A stretch of 64,000 nt of DNA from Tenggerimyces sp963762635 (GTDB lineage Bacteria > Actinomycetota > Actinomycetes > Propionibacteriales > Actinopolymorphaceae), in contig CAVXLQ010000004.1 in assembly GCA_963762635.1 (NCBI GenBank), forward strand, positions 434,001-498,000. Reading direction: 5' to 3'. Below, piece by piece: positions 53,145-61,926 of the stretch. The number at the start of each line of letters is the position of its first letter. The stretch's first letter is position 1. The notes beneath the pieces are model-generated. The model saw only the letters and a list, made by a program, of their open reading frames with translations, had not been told where the DNA came from and did not search any database. The position numbers and the translations under genes were made by a program.

Positions 53145-54419
53145 ATGAGCACGCCACTGCCCGACCCGGGGATGCCGGGCACATTGCGGCGGCAGCTCGG
53201 GGTGACCGACGCGGTCGTGATCGGCCTGGGTTCGATGATCGGTGCCGGGATCTTCGCCGCGCTCGCCCCAGCCGCCCGCGCCGCCGGCTCCGGCCTGTTG
53301 CTCGGGCTGGCGCTTGCGGCGGTGGTCGCCTATTGCAACGCCACCTCCTCGGCGCGGCTCGCGGTCCGCTACCCGGCGTCGGGCGGCACCTATGTCTACG
53401 GCCGCGAGCGGTTGGGGGAGTTCTGGGGCTACCTCGCCGGGTGGGCGTTCGTCGTCGGCAAGACCGCTTCCTGTGCGGCGATGGCGCTCACGGTCGGCTC
53501 GTACGTGTGGCCCAGCCAGGCCCATGCGGTCGCGGTCGCGGCGGTGGTGGCGTTGACCACGGTGAACTACACCGGGATGCGGAAGTCGACCTGGCTGACC
53601 CGGGTGATCGTGGCCGTGGTCCTGGCCGTGCTCGCCGCCGTGGTGGCCGCCACCCTTGTGTCTGACGCGTCCGATGGTGGGCGGCTTGCTGTCGGGCAGG
53701 ACGCGACGTTCGGCGGGGTGCTCCAGGCGGCGGGGCTGCTGTTCTTCGCCTTCGCGGGGTACGCCCGCATCGCCACCCTCGGCGAGGAGGTCCGCGACCC
53801 CGCCCGCACTATTCCTCGCGCCATCCCGCTCGCGCTCGGCCTCACCCTGGTCGTCTACGCCGCCGTCGCTGTCGCCGTCTTGACGGTGCTCGGGCACGAA
53901 GGCCTGGCCAGTGCGCCCGCGCCGTTGTCGGACGCGGTCCAGTCGGCGGGCGCCTCCTGGCTGGCACCGGTGGTGCGGGTCGGCGCCGCGATCGCCGCGC
54001 TCGGCTCCCTGCTCGCCCTGATCCTCGGCGTCTCCCGCACCACGCTCGCCATGGCCCGCGACCGGCACCTGCCGCACGTTCTCGCCGCCGTTCACCCGAG
54101 GTTCAAGGTGCCGCACAGGGCCGAACTCGCCGTAGGTGCGGTGGTCGCGGTGCTCGCCGCGACGGTGGACGTACGCGGCGCGATCGGTTTCTCCTCGTTC
54201 GGAGTCCTGGCCTACTACGCGATCGCCAACGCGTCCGCGTGGACGCTCACTCCGAATGAGGGCCGCCCGGCACGGATCGTCCCCGCCCTCGGGCTGGTCG
54301 GCTGCCTGGTGCTCGCCTTCACCCTCCCCGTGGCCTCCATGCTCTCGGGCCTCGTCGTGCTGGCCATCGGAGCCGCCAGCTACGGGGTCCGCCGCTTCCC
54401 GCACCTCCATTCGCGTTGA
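53145..54419 (+). CDS. APC family amino acid permease
   Basis: A 424-residue transporter with about 12 helices. GLGSMIGAGIFAAL near residue 28 is the APC helix-1 glycine motif, and RYPASGGTYVYGRERLGEFWGY near 85 is the helix-3 region. A conserved acidic EEVRDPARTIPRAI follows helix 6. Substrate not evident; its pairing with the ArsR-phosphatase fusion recurs in Actinobacteria as far as I recall. Confidence 0.9.
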   Translation: MSTPLPDPGMPGTLRRQLGVTDAVVIGLGSMIGAGIFAALAPAARAAGSGLLLGLALAAVVAYCNATSSARLAVRYPASGGTYVYGRERLGEFWGYLAGWAFVVGKTASCAAMALTVGSYVWPSQAHAVAVAAVVALTTVNYTGMRKSTWLTRVIVAVVLAVLAAVVAATLVSDASDGGRLAVGQDATFGGVLQAAGLLFFAFAGYARIATLGEEVRDPARTIPRAIPLALGLTLVVYAAVAVAVLTVLGHEGLASAPAPLSDAVQSAGASWLAPVVRVGAAIAALGSLLALILGVSRTTLAMARDRHLPHVLAAVHPRFKVPHRAELAVGAVVAVLAATVDVRGAIGFSSFGVLAYYAIANASAWTLTPNEGRPARIVPALGLVGCLVLAFTLPVASMLSGLVVLAIGAASYGVRRFPHLHSR

Positions 54420-54426
54420 AGGGAGA

Positions 54427-54819
54427 ATGACGATGAACGAGTCCGTCGGAGTGCGCTACATCGTCGACGATGTCCAGGCAGCGCTGGACTTCTACACCAA
54501 GGACCTCGGGTTCACCGAGCAGCTGCATCCGTCGCCAGGGTTCGCGATCGTCGCCCATGGGGGGCTGCGCCTGGCCCTGTCCTCACCGGGTGGTCCCGGA
54601 GGAGCGGGCCAGTCGATGCCGGACGGCCGGACACCGGAGCCAGGAGGCTGGAACAGGATCCAGCTCCAGGTCGACGATCTGGAAGCCGAGGTCGCGCGGC
54701 TCCGGGATGCCGGTGCGTCGTTCCGGAACGACATCGTCACCGGCCTGGGCGGCAAGCAGATCCTGCTCGAGGATCCCGCGGGCAACCCGATCGAGCTGTT
54801 CGAGTCCTACCGCAAGTAG
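54427..54819 (+). CDS. VOC superfamily (glyoxalase/bleomycin-resistance-like) protein
   Basis: A 130-residue VOC fold protein: VRYIVDDVQAALDFYTKDLGF at the start, RIQLQVDDLEAEVARL in the second half, and LEDPAGNPIELFE at the end (metal Glu). The ATG (54427) has GGGAGA just before it; the gene lies 7 nt after the permease stop, so co-transcribed. Confidence 0.85.
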   Translation: MTMNESVGVRYIVDDVQAALDFYTKDLGFTEQLHPSPGFAIVAHGGLRLALSSPGGPGGAGQSMPDGRTPEPGGWNRIQLQVDDLEAEVARLRDAGASFRNDIVTGLGGKQILLEDPAGNPIELFESYRK

Positions 54820-54848
54820 CCGTAGCGGGACCGAGGCCCTGGTTAATT

Positions 54849-54867
54849 CCTACTCAACGAGTAGGCT
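54849..54867 (+). promoter_or_regulatory. perfect palindrome overlapping a leaderless -10 of the LLM gene
   Basis: CCTACTC (54849-54855) and GAGTAGG (54859-54865) are perfect 7-bp inverted repeats with a 3-nt centre. TAGGCT (54862-54867) overlaps the right arm and lies 7 nt before the ATG at 54875, fitting a -10 of a leaderless mRNA. The site is a good candidate operator. A stem followed by CTTTT could also end the upstream transcript. Confidence 0.45.
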
Positions 54868-54874
54868 TTTGGTT

Positions 54875-55916
54875 ATGACCCTCGAGTTCCTCTGGTACAT
54901 CCCGAACACCGTCGAGCCCGGACATCGCGGCGACGACACGTCGGACGGGTGGGGCACGCTCGACTTCTCCACCGACGTCGCCATCGCGGCCGAGCGGCAC
55001 GGCTGGGGTGGTGCGCTGATCGGTACCCGCTGGGGACGGCCGCACACGTTCACCGTCGCGACGGCGCTGGCCGCGCGTACGACGATTCCGTCCGCTGGTG
55101 GCGATCCGCCCCGGCTACTGGCAGCCGGCCCACTTCGCGAGCGCCGCGGCGACGCTCGACCGGCTCAGCGGTGGCCGGCTGCTCGTGAACATCGTCAGCG
55201 GTCAGGACAACCTCGCCGCGTACGGCGACAGCGAGGGTGACCAGGCTCAACGATACGCGCGAACGAAGGAGTTTCTGCAGCTCGTTCGGCGGCTGTGGAC
55301 AGAGGAGAACGTCACGTTCGCCGGCGAGTACTTCCAGGTCGCGAACTCCACGGTCTCCCCGCGGCCGCACGGCACCGGGCCGCGCCTCTACTTCGGCGGC
55401 GCCTCCCCGGCCGCCGAGCAGGTGTCGGCGACCGAGGCGGACGTGCAGCTGTTCTGGGGCGAGCCGCTCGCCGGCATCGCCGACCGGATCGCGCGGCTCG
55501 AGGCGTTGAGCCGTTCGCTCGGGCGTGCGCACGCGCCGCTGGAATACGGGCTCCGCATCACCACGCTCGTACGCGACACCACCGAGGAGGCGTGGCGCGA
55601 CGCCGAGGCGAAGGTCGCGAAGATGGCCGACGAACAGCGGGCGCCGCGTCCGCAGTTCTTCAAGGCGGTCGGCCAGCAGCGCCTGCTCGAGCTCGCCGAG
55701 CGGGGCGAGGTGCTGGACTCCTGCCTCTATACGACGCCAGGGAAGTTCGGCGGCGGTGGTGCCGGTACGACGTGGCTGGTCGGCTCGCCCGACGATGTCG
55801 CCGATGCGCTGCGTGCGTACGCCAAGCTCGGCATCACGCACTTCATCCTCTCGGATACTCCGTACAAGCAGGAGATCGCGCGCGTGGGAGACCAGCTGCT
55901 GCCGCGGCTGACTTAG
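54875..55916 (+). CDS. LLM-class flavin monooxygenase, SsuD-like (one extra base as given)
   Basis: About 346 residues after correction. LEFLWYIPN at the start, HGWGGALIG, then RPGYWQPAHFASAAATLDRLSGGRLLVNIVSGQD and the later PRLYFGGASPAAE are the alkanesulfonate-monooxygenase (SsuD) pattern. The frame is lost at ARTT near 55086; removing one A gives FRPLVAIRPGYW and continuity to the stop. It uses reduced flavin to cleave C-S or related bonds; the substrate is inferred only. Confidence 0.8.
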
Positions 55917-56311
55917 CTGAGGGCCAGCGCGATCAGGGCGATGAGGGGTGGGACGGCCTGACCGAGCGGGCCGCTGAGGCTCCCGCCGGTACGAATGCCG
56001 AGCCGATCGGAGAGGAAGAGCACGCAGCCAGCCAGGAACATGGACGCCATCGTGAAGCCGACCAACGTCCTGCCCGCGACGTCGTTCCCGGCCCACCAGA
56101 GGATGACGCCGACGATCGCGCCGATGGCGAGGAAGAGGTTGTAGAAGCCGATGTTGAACGCCCACACGCGCATCGGCTTGACGTCCTCGGCGCTCGCTCC
56201 GAAGACTCCGTGGTAGACGCGGGGGCGTTCGAACAGCAGGGACTCCATCACGAACACCACGAGGTGGAAGAGTCCCGCTAGCAGCGCGAAGATCTGCGCG
56301 AGGAGCGCCAT
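55913..56311 (-). CDS. DUF1304 membrane protein
   Basis: A 132-residue protein with four hydrophobic helices. LAGLFHLVVFVMESLLF near the start and the conserved AFNIGFYNLFLAIGA near residue 48 are the DUF1304 pattern. Function unknown. It is convergent with the SsuD-like gene (4-bp overlap). Confidence 0.8.
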   Translation of the reverse strand: MALLAQIFALLAGLFHLVVFVMESLLFERPRVYHGVFGASAEDVKPMRVWAFNIGFYNLFLAIGAIVGVILWWAGNDVAGRTLVGFTMASMFLAGCVLFLSDRLGIRTGGSLSGPLGQAVPPLIALIALALS

Positions 56312-56351
56312 GGCGACATCACCGTCCTTGTCAACGACATCTTGACACGGG

Positions 56352-56456
56352 TCAGTCGACCGAGAACCGCTCCCACGCGGACTGGCGGCTGACTCCCAGC
56401 GCCTTACCGATCTCCTCCCGCCTGGAACTCGCGTGGCGCCGGTGATCATCTTCATG
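56352..56456 (-). pseudogene. C-terminal fragment of a small HTH protein
   Basis: The last 25 residues read EEIGKALGVSRQSAWERFSVD, the typical end of short actinobacterial helix-turn-helix proteins. Upstream of this the frame is not continuous with a normal N-terminus; only about 35 codons remain. I read it as a gene remnant. Confidence 0.4.
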
Positions 56457-56592
56457 GGCTCCCCGCCAGTCACCGCTGATGCCGACGGTGAGTCGACCTG
56501 CACTGGCTTGTCGGGTCGTCGAGTCGTTCCGTGCGAGTTGTCCACAGCCCTTGCTTTGTCGGTTGCCGTTGGGTCGGTGGCGAGCGAGGCTT

Positions 56593-57792
56593 TCAGTCAT
56601 CCGGGGTCGACCCGGCGGTCCTTGACAACTGCAGAGAGAAACGGCGAATGGCGGTCCAGAGTGCGGCGACCGCCAGGGAGGCGGCGGCGAGCGCGAACGG
56701 GGTCCAGGGGGCGAAGTGGACGACGATCCAACCCCCGAGCGCGTTGCCGGCCGCGGCGCCCACGAGCGAGGCGGCGACGATCGACGTGTAGGCCTGGGTC
56801 AGTGAGCCCGCCTGCGCGACGTCGTCGAGCAGTGCGGACGAGGAGATGGCCGCGGGCGTGAGGACGAGGCCGAGGACGGCGAGCGCGGCCAGCAGGGCGA
56901 ACGGCCATCCGGCGGCGGCAGCGGCGAGGAGCAGGGCACCCGTTCCGAGCAGCTGCGCGCCGAGCAGGCGGCGTACGTGCGGAGTACGCCACGCCCTGGC
57001 TCCGTACGCGGCACCACCGACGAGCTCGCCCGCCGACAGCGCGGCGAAGAGCACGCCCGCGAACGAGGCCGTACCGAAGGCCACGGCCACGGCGGGGATG
57101 CCGACCGCGATCAGGCCGGCGGCGAGCCCTGCCAGCAGGCCGCCGACCAGCAAGGTCCGCGAGCCGGCGGACGAGCCGCGCACGGCCTTGGCCGGCACCG
57201 GCGGCTGCCAGCGCCGGGAGGCTGGCGTGGCCGCGAACAGGATCCCGGCGCCTCCGGCCATCACGCCGGCGACCAGGACGGCGAGTGCCGGCTGGGCGAC
57301 GAGGAGCAGTGCGGAGACGACGAGCGGGCCGACGATCAGCGCGACCTGGAACTGCATCGAGAGCATCGCGTACGCGGTGTCTCGGCGGTCCCGTTCGGCG
57401 ACGAGCTCGGGCCAGAGCACCCGCATGCAGCTGAGGACGGCGGGGATGCAGGCGCCCGCGACGAAGGCGAGAAACATCAGCGCGGCGAGTGGCGCGTTGG
57501 CGCTGATCACCAACAGGACAAGGGATCCCAGGCACGCGAGCCCAGTCGGTACGAGTACGCGTGGCTGCCCGTACCTGTCGATCAGCTTGCCTTGGACGAG
57601 CAGACCGATCGCATTGCCGGCGGTGAGAGCGCCGCTGACGACGCCGGCGAGGGCGAAGGAGCCGGTACTGGAGCGGACGAACAAGAGCACGCTCAGCGTG
57701 AGCATGCCGATCGGGAGAGCGCCGACGAAGCTGGCCAGCGCGGGAAGCGCGGCACCGGGGACGCGCAGTAGACGTACGTATGGGCGGAACAC
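56593..57792 (-). CDS. MFS transporter
   Basis: A 399-residue major facilitator with about 12 helices. The motif-A loop is QGKLIDRYGQPRVLV near residue 75, and the helix 4-5 region has CIPAVLSCMRVLWPELV. GTG 57792 is chosen because GGAGG lies 6 nt before it; longer starts lack a site. Probably an exporter of small molecules; substrate unknown. Confidence 0.87.
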   Translation of the reverse strand: MFRPYVRLLRVPGAALPALASFVGALPIGMLTLSVLLFVRSSTGSFALAGVVSGALTAGNAIGLLVQGKLIDRYGQPRVLVPTGLACLGSLVLLVISANAPLAALMFLAFVAGACIPAVLSCMRVLWPELVAERDRRDTAYAMLSMQFQVALIVGPLVVSALLLVAQPALAVLVAGVMAGGAGILFAATPASRRWQPPVPAKAVRGSSAGSRTLLVGGLLAGLAAGLIAVGIPAVAVAFGTASFAGVLFAALSAGELVGGAAYGARAWRTPHVRRLLGAQLLGTGALLLAAAAAGWPFALLAALAVLGLVLTPAAISSSALLDDVAQAGSLTQAYTSIVAASLVGAAAGNALGGWIVVHFAPWTPFALAAASLAVAALWTAIRRFSLQLSRTAGSTPDD

Positions 57793-57875
57793 GACCAACC
57801 TCCAGGTGTGTTCCCACCCATCAACCCTGTGCACGTGCTGTTCTGTTGTTTGTCAGTTGCACCCTACCCGTCGCG

Positions 57876-58586
57876 TCAACGGGGAACCATCGCGCGCATC
57901 GGGCGGTACGACATGCCGAACGACTCGTACAGCTTGCGTGCGGGCACGCTGTCGGCGTCCACCATGAGCGCGGCGGCGCCGAAGTCGCTGACCAGCGTGG
58001 CGATGGCCGTCGCGGTGATCGCCCTTCCGTAGCCCTTGCCGCGGGCGCCGGTCGAGGTGGCGACGCCGGCGAGGAAGCCGACGCCCTCGGTCGACCAGGC
58101 GTCGGCGCCGCAGGCGGCCAGACCGTCCTCGCCGCGGACGACCCACCAGCGGTCCACGCCCGGCTTGCCGGGACGCGCGAGCGAGGTGGGGAACGCCGCG
58201 TCGAGGAGGGCGTCGATCGCCGGCTCGTCACTGGCGTAGGCGAGTTCGGCACGCGGGTCCGGCTGGGGTGCGAGCGCGGTCTCCATCCAGCCGAACGCGG
58301 GCCGCAGGTCGTACCCGGGCAGCCGTTCGTGCAGCCTGGACACGAGCTCCGCGTCTCCGATCGGCCATAGCGCGCCGTATTCCGTGGTGGCCGCGACGAG
58401 CTCCGCGACGTCCTCGAGCTCACCGCCGACCACGAGCAGGTCCTTCCCGGCGAAGTCGACGGCGATCGCCACCGCGCCGTCGTACGTCCACGCACGCACG
58501 CCCGGCCGGAAGCCCTGTGTCGACCACAGCAGGTACGGGTCGTCGGTCAGCGCGCGCAGCTCGTCGAGCGTGTGGATCGATCGCAT
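57876..58586 (-). CDS. GNAT family acetyltransferase
   Basis: A 236-residue protein with an N-terminal unknown part and a C-terminal GNAT domain: FLAGVATSTGARGKGYGRAITATAI near residue 170 (acetyl-CoA loop) and LMVDADSVPARKLYESFGM near 205. The N-terminal 100 residues resemble the degenerate first half of double-GNAT proteins. Substrate unknown. Confidence 0.8.
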   Translation of the reverse strand: MRSIHTLDELRALTDDPYLLWSTQGFRPGVRAWTYDGAVAIAVDFAGKDLLVVGGELEDVAELVAATTEYGALWPIGDAELVSRLHERLPGYDLRPAFGWMETALAPQPDPRAELAYASDEPAIDALLDAAFPTSLARPGKPGVDRWWVVRGEDGLAACGADAWSTEGVGFLAGVATSTGARGKGYGRAITATAIATLVSDFGAAALMVDADSVPARKLYESFGMSYRPMRAMVPR

Positions 58587-58734
58587 CCTCCCTTGCTACC
58601 AGATCGGCGGAAAGCGGTCAGGGCGCCGGGACGATAACCTCGGACGCATCGACGAGCGGACCGCGACCCGGCACAGCACACCAGGCGAGCAGGGCAGTAC
58701 GGAGACCACGGCTCGCGGTGGGCGCGTACGGAGG

Positions 58735-59898
58735 GTGTTCGCGGTCGCCGCGGTGGTGGCGCTGCCGTTCGTCGTCGCGCTGGTCGCGCTGCCGATCCTC
58801 ACCAAGGGCACGTTGATCCCGTGGCATCCGGTCAACGTCGATCTCGACGTGTATCAGTTCTTCGCGAAGGAGCTGCTGCGCGGCGGTGACATCCTCACCG
58901 CGCGCGAGCCGCGGCTGGGGCTGCCGTTCACCTATCCGCCGTTCGCAGCGCTGCTGTTCGTGCCGCTCGCGCCGCTCCCGCAAACGGTCGCTCAAGCGGG
59001 CTGGATCCTGCTGAACGTCGTCGCCCTCGTGCTCGTCGTCCGACGGCTCGGGCTGCACGGCTGGAAGCTCAGCCTCGTCACGGCGGTATGCGTGGTGTTC
59101 GTCGAGCCGGTCCGAGCCACGTTCGCGTTCGGCCAGGTCAACCTCGTCCTGCTCGCGCTGGTCTTCCTCGACCTCACCCGACGCCACGCCCATCGCCTGC
59201 AGGGCGTGGCAACGGGCATCGCCGCGGCGATCAAGCTGACGCCGGGGATGTTCGTGGTCTACCTGCTGTTCGCGCGGCTGTGGCGCGCCGCGCTGATGGC
59301 CGTCGTCTCCGCGGTCGCGGTCACCGCGGTCACCGCTTTGGTCTTGCAGCGAGAGACGTTCGGGTACGTACGCATGCTGCTGTCCGGCGAGATCTGGCCG
59401 GGCGCCACGTACTACGTCACGAACCAGTCCGTCCTCGGCTCCGCGACCCGCATCCTCGGCGACGGGGGCACGGCAAAGGTCGTCGGCCTGGCACTCGCGG
59501 TCGTCGTGGGCCTCACCGCCGCGTACGCGGCAGCCCGCTGGCACCGACGCGGCAACACGGTCCTCGCGGTCACCCTGTGCGGCCTCGGCAGCCTGCTCGC
59601 CAGTCCGATCTCGTGGAGCCACCACTGGGTCTGGATCGTGCCGCTCGCCGCCACCCTGTTCAGCGCCGAGCTGACCCGGGTGATGCGGTGGATCGGCGCG
59701 GTGTTCGTCGTGTGGACCGCGCTCGCCCCGTTCACCTGGGCGCTCCCGCGCGGGAGCGACATCGAGCTGAGGTTCGAGCCGTGGCAGCTCGCGGTGAGCT
59801 GCCTCGGCACGTTCCTCGCTGTCGCGTTCGTGATCGCCGCGCTGGTGGCGGCACTACAGCCCGCTGAGCAGCTCGAGCGGGAAGGGCGGCTGCGCTAG
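58735..59898 (+). CDS. GT87-type (DUF2029) mannosyltransferase-like membrane protein
   Basis: About 387 residues with eight or more membrane helices. DLDVYQFFAKELLRGGDI after helix 1 carries the catalytic Asp pair typical of GT-C enzymes, and FTYPPFAALLFVPL and FGQVNLVLLALV follow as in GT87 family members that add mannose to envelope glycans. The first conventional start after the divergent gene is GTG 58735, with AGG too close for a normal site, so the start is uncertain. Its end overlaps the convergent RNHCP gene by 45 bp. Confidence 0.82.
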   Translation: MFAVAAVVALPFVVALVALPILTKGTLIPWHPVNVDLDVYQFFAKELLRGGDILTAREPRLGLPFTYPPFAALLFVPLAPLPQTVAQAGWILLNVVALVLVVRRLGLHGWKLSLVTAVCVVFVEPVRATFAFGQVNLVLLALVFLDLTRRHAHRLQGVATGIAAAIKLTPGMFVVYLLFARLWRAALMAVVSAVAVTAVTALVLQRETFGYVRMLLSGEIWPGATYYVTNQSVLGSATRILGDGGTAKVVGLALAVVVGLTAAYAAARWHRRGNTVLAVTLCGLGSLLASPISWSHHWVWIVPLAATLFSAELTRVMRWIGAVFVVWTALAPFTWALPRGSDIELRFEPWQLAVSCLGTFLAVAFVIAALVAALQPAEQLEREGRLR

Positions 59899-60246
59899 CG
59901 GGCGAATCGCCATGCGGAGCAGCAACAACGGGTTGTCGTCGCCCGCGGTGCGGTTGAGGTGGATCTCGTCGCAGCCGGTGCAGCGATGGAGGAGTACCCA
60001 TTCGCCGTCGCCGCGAACGGAGATCGCGATCGGTTCCATCGAGAAGCCACACGTCGCTTCGCGGTCGCCCGGGACGTCGTCGTCCAGATGCCTGCTCCAC
60101 AGGCAGTTCGGGCAGTGGTTGCGATGCGCCGTGCCAGGTGCGTCCATCGAAACGTCCAGCCGGCACCTGGTGCAGCGGAACGTCGTCGGTCGAAGGCGGT
60201 CGCGTCGGCGTGGTTTGTACTTACGAGACTGGTGAAACTGGGACAA
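59854..60246 (-). CDS. RNHCP domain protein
   Basis: A 130-residue zinc-binding protein. FRCTRCRLDV near residue 23, HRNHCPNCLWSRHLDDD near 42 and the later HRCTGCDEIHLNRTAGDDN near 88 define the RNHCP family (name from Arg-Asn-His-Cys-Pro). The N-terminus is very basic. Function unknown. TTG start; GAAGGG lies about 12 nt upstream. Confidence 0.85.
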   Translation of the reverse strand: MSQFHQSRKYKPRRRDRLRPTTFRCTRCRLDVSMDAPGTAHRNHCPNCLWSRHLDDDVPGDREATCGFSMEPIAISVRGDGEWVLLHRCTGCDEIHLNRTAGDDNPLLLLRMAIRPLAQPPFPLELLSGL

Positions 60247-60506
60247 GGGAGGAGCCCTTCATGCGCTGATGACCAAGGAGAGGACGGGCGCGCACTGCTG
60301 GAAGGGCGGTCACGAGCAGCCGATCATCGCTCCGGCGAGAGGCAGGAAGCGGCGGCTGGTTAGGACTCGCGGCCGGGACCTGCAAGCAGGCGCAGCGAGA
60401 CCATCCTGACGGTCATACAACGCCTCCTCCCCGGTCCCAGTCTCATGGGGTCGCCACCCTGACGACCGAGATCATTGGACCCGAACGAGGAGTCGCGTGC
60501 AACGGA

Positions 60507-61358
60507 TTATTCGTGCGGCTCGTACGTCGCGCGCCTTCCGATCGTCGAGAAGCCCAGCTGGTGATAGAGATTCGCCGCGTTCGGGTTGTTCACGTTCACG
60601 TCCAGCATGCACCTCGTTCCGCCCTCGGCGCGCATCCGCGCGAGGACGTCCGCCACCAGCGCGGCACCCAGACGCCTTCCTCGATGCGTGGGGTCGACGC
60701 CGACCTGGATGACCCAGTCCGAGGTGCTCGTGATGAACGCCGCCGGTTGGCCGTCGAGCGAGGCGAACAGGGACAGATCGGGACGGAAGTCGTCGTCCAC
60801 CATCCAGCCCGTCCACTGCTCGTACGTCCAGCCGGGAAAGCCCGGACGGTCGCGAAACGAGGCCTGATAGGCCGCGAAGAACTGCCCGCTGGTGTCGTCG
60901 GACCACGACGCGATCACCGTTCCGTCCGGGTACGGGACGGTCGGCACAGCGGCTCCGAGGTCGTGGCGCATGACGTCCTCGGCGAACGTGCAGGCCAACC
61001 CGTTCCGCGCGTAGAGCCGCTCGGCCGACTCGTTCAGAGCTTCCGTACGGATCCGCAACCTCGTCCCTGGCGCGAGTTGCTTGGAAGCCCACTCGAGCAG
61101 GTGCCGGCCGAGACCGTTCCCGCGACGCGCGGGGTCGACCATCCCAGCGGAGTCGGTGAACTCTCCACGTACGTTGACAGAACCAACCGCCACCAGGGTG
61201 TCCCCGACGTCCGAAGCGCCGATCGACGTGGCCGACTCACCGAGGAAACTCTCGGTTGACAGCTCCGACGCTCCACCGTCCACAGCAGCGCAGCGTTCGG
61301 CGAGTGCCACCAGCGCGTCATGATCGGTAGAGTCGAGCGGTTCCCAGGTGACATCCAC
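60507..61358 (-). CDS. tandem GNAT acetyltransferase
   Basis: A 283-residue protein with two GNAT halves: MVDPARRGNGLGRHLLEWA near residue 74 and VGVDPTHRGRRLGAALVADVLARM near 220. NVNNPNAANLYHQLGF near 255 is the acceptor-side motif. The layout resembles mycothiol synthase (MshD), but the sequence does not prove that role. It is divergent from another GNAT gene by 14 nt. Confidence 0.85.
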   Translation of the reverse strand: MDVTWEPLDSTDHDALVALAERCAAVDGGASELSTESFLGESATSIGASDVGDTLVAVGSVNVRGEFTDSAGMVDPARRGNGLGRHLLEWASKQLAPGTRLRIRTEALNESAERLYARNGLACTFAEDVMRHDLGAAVPTVPYPDGTVIASWSDDTSGQFFAAYQASFRDRPGFPGWTYEQWTGWMVDDDFRPDLSLFASLDGQPAAFITSTSDWVIQVGVDPTHRGRRLGAALVADVLARMRAEGGTRCMLDVNVNNPNAANLYHQLGFSTIGRRATYEPHE

Positions 61359-61372
61359 TCGAGAATGGTCGC

Positions 61373-61888
61373 ATGCTCGTGGTCACGCTCCGTCCGCTTA
61401 CCCGAGACGACATCGCCCTGCTGATCGAGGTCGAGAACGACCCCGACGCGGCCGGCGAGTACTCCTGGTTCGGCTTCCGTTCGCGTGCGGCGAACGAGCC
61501 GGTCAAGCTGCTCAGCGACGAAGGCGGCCACCTCGGCGTGGTCACGGAGTCGGGCCACTTCGTCGGCGACGTGTCGTGGCGACAGTCGATGAACGCGCCG
61601 CCGCCGAACGGTGCCTGCTGGGCGATCGGCATCATGATCCTGCCCGCGTTCCGCGGCCGCGGGTACGGGACCGAGGCCCAGCGCGCGATGGTCGACTACC
61701 TGTTCGCGCACACGCCGGCGGTACGGATCGAGGCCAGCACCGAAGCGGGCAACCTCGCCGAGCAGAAGGCGCTCGAACGCGCCGGCTTCGTCCGCGAAGG
61801 CGTCCTGAGGAAAGCGGTGTTCCGGGCCGGCGCGTACCACGACATGGTGATGTACAGCACGCTCCGCGAGGAGCGCGACCTGTCGTAA
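61373..61888 (+). CDS. GNAT acetyltransferase (RimJ/RimL type)
   Basis: A 171-residue GNAT enzyme: VTLRPLTRDDIALL at the start, ILPAFRGRGYGTEAQRAMVDYLF near residue 88 and RIEASTEAGNLAEQKALERAGF near 122. Related to ribosomal-protein N-acetyltransferases and drug-modifying GNATs. It starts 14 nt from the divergent tandem GNAT gene. Confidence 0.87.
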   Translation: MLVVTLRPLTRDDIALLIEVENDPDAAGEYSWFGFRSRAANEPVKLLSDEGGHLGVVTESGHFVGDVSWRQSMNAPPPNGACWAIGIMILPAFRGRGYGTEAQRAMVDYLFAHTPAVRIEASTEAGNLAEQKALERAGFVREGVLRKAVFRAGAYHDMVMYSTLREERDLS

Positions 61889-61926
61889 CCTCGTCAGATC
61901 CGCAGGCGACGAAGGGAGTCCACAGC

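Noticed and set aside
60269..60410. A small plus-strand frame (ATG 60269) upstream of the RNHCP gene.
   Set aside because: About 46 codons with no recognised family and no clear ribosome-binding site; not supportable as a gene.
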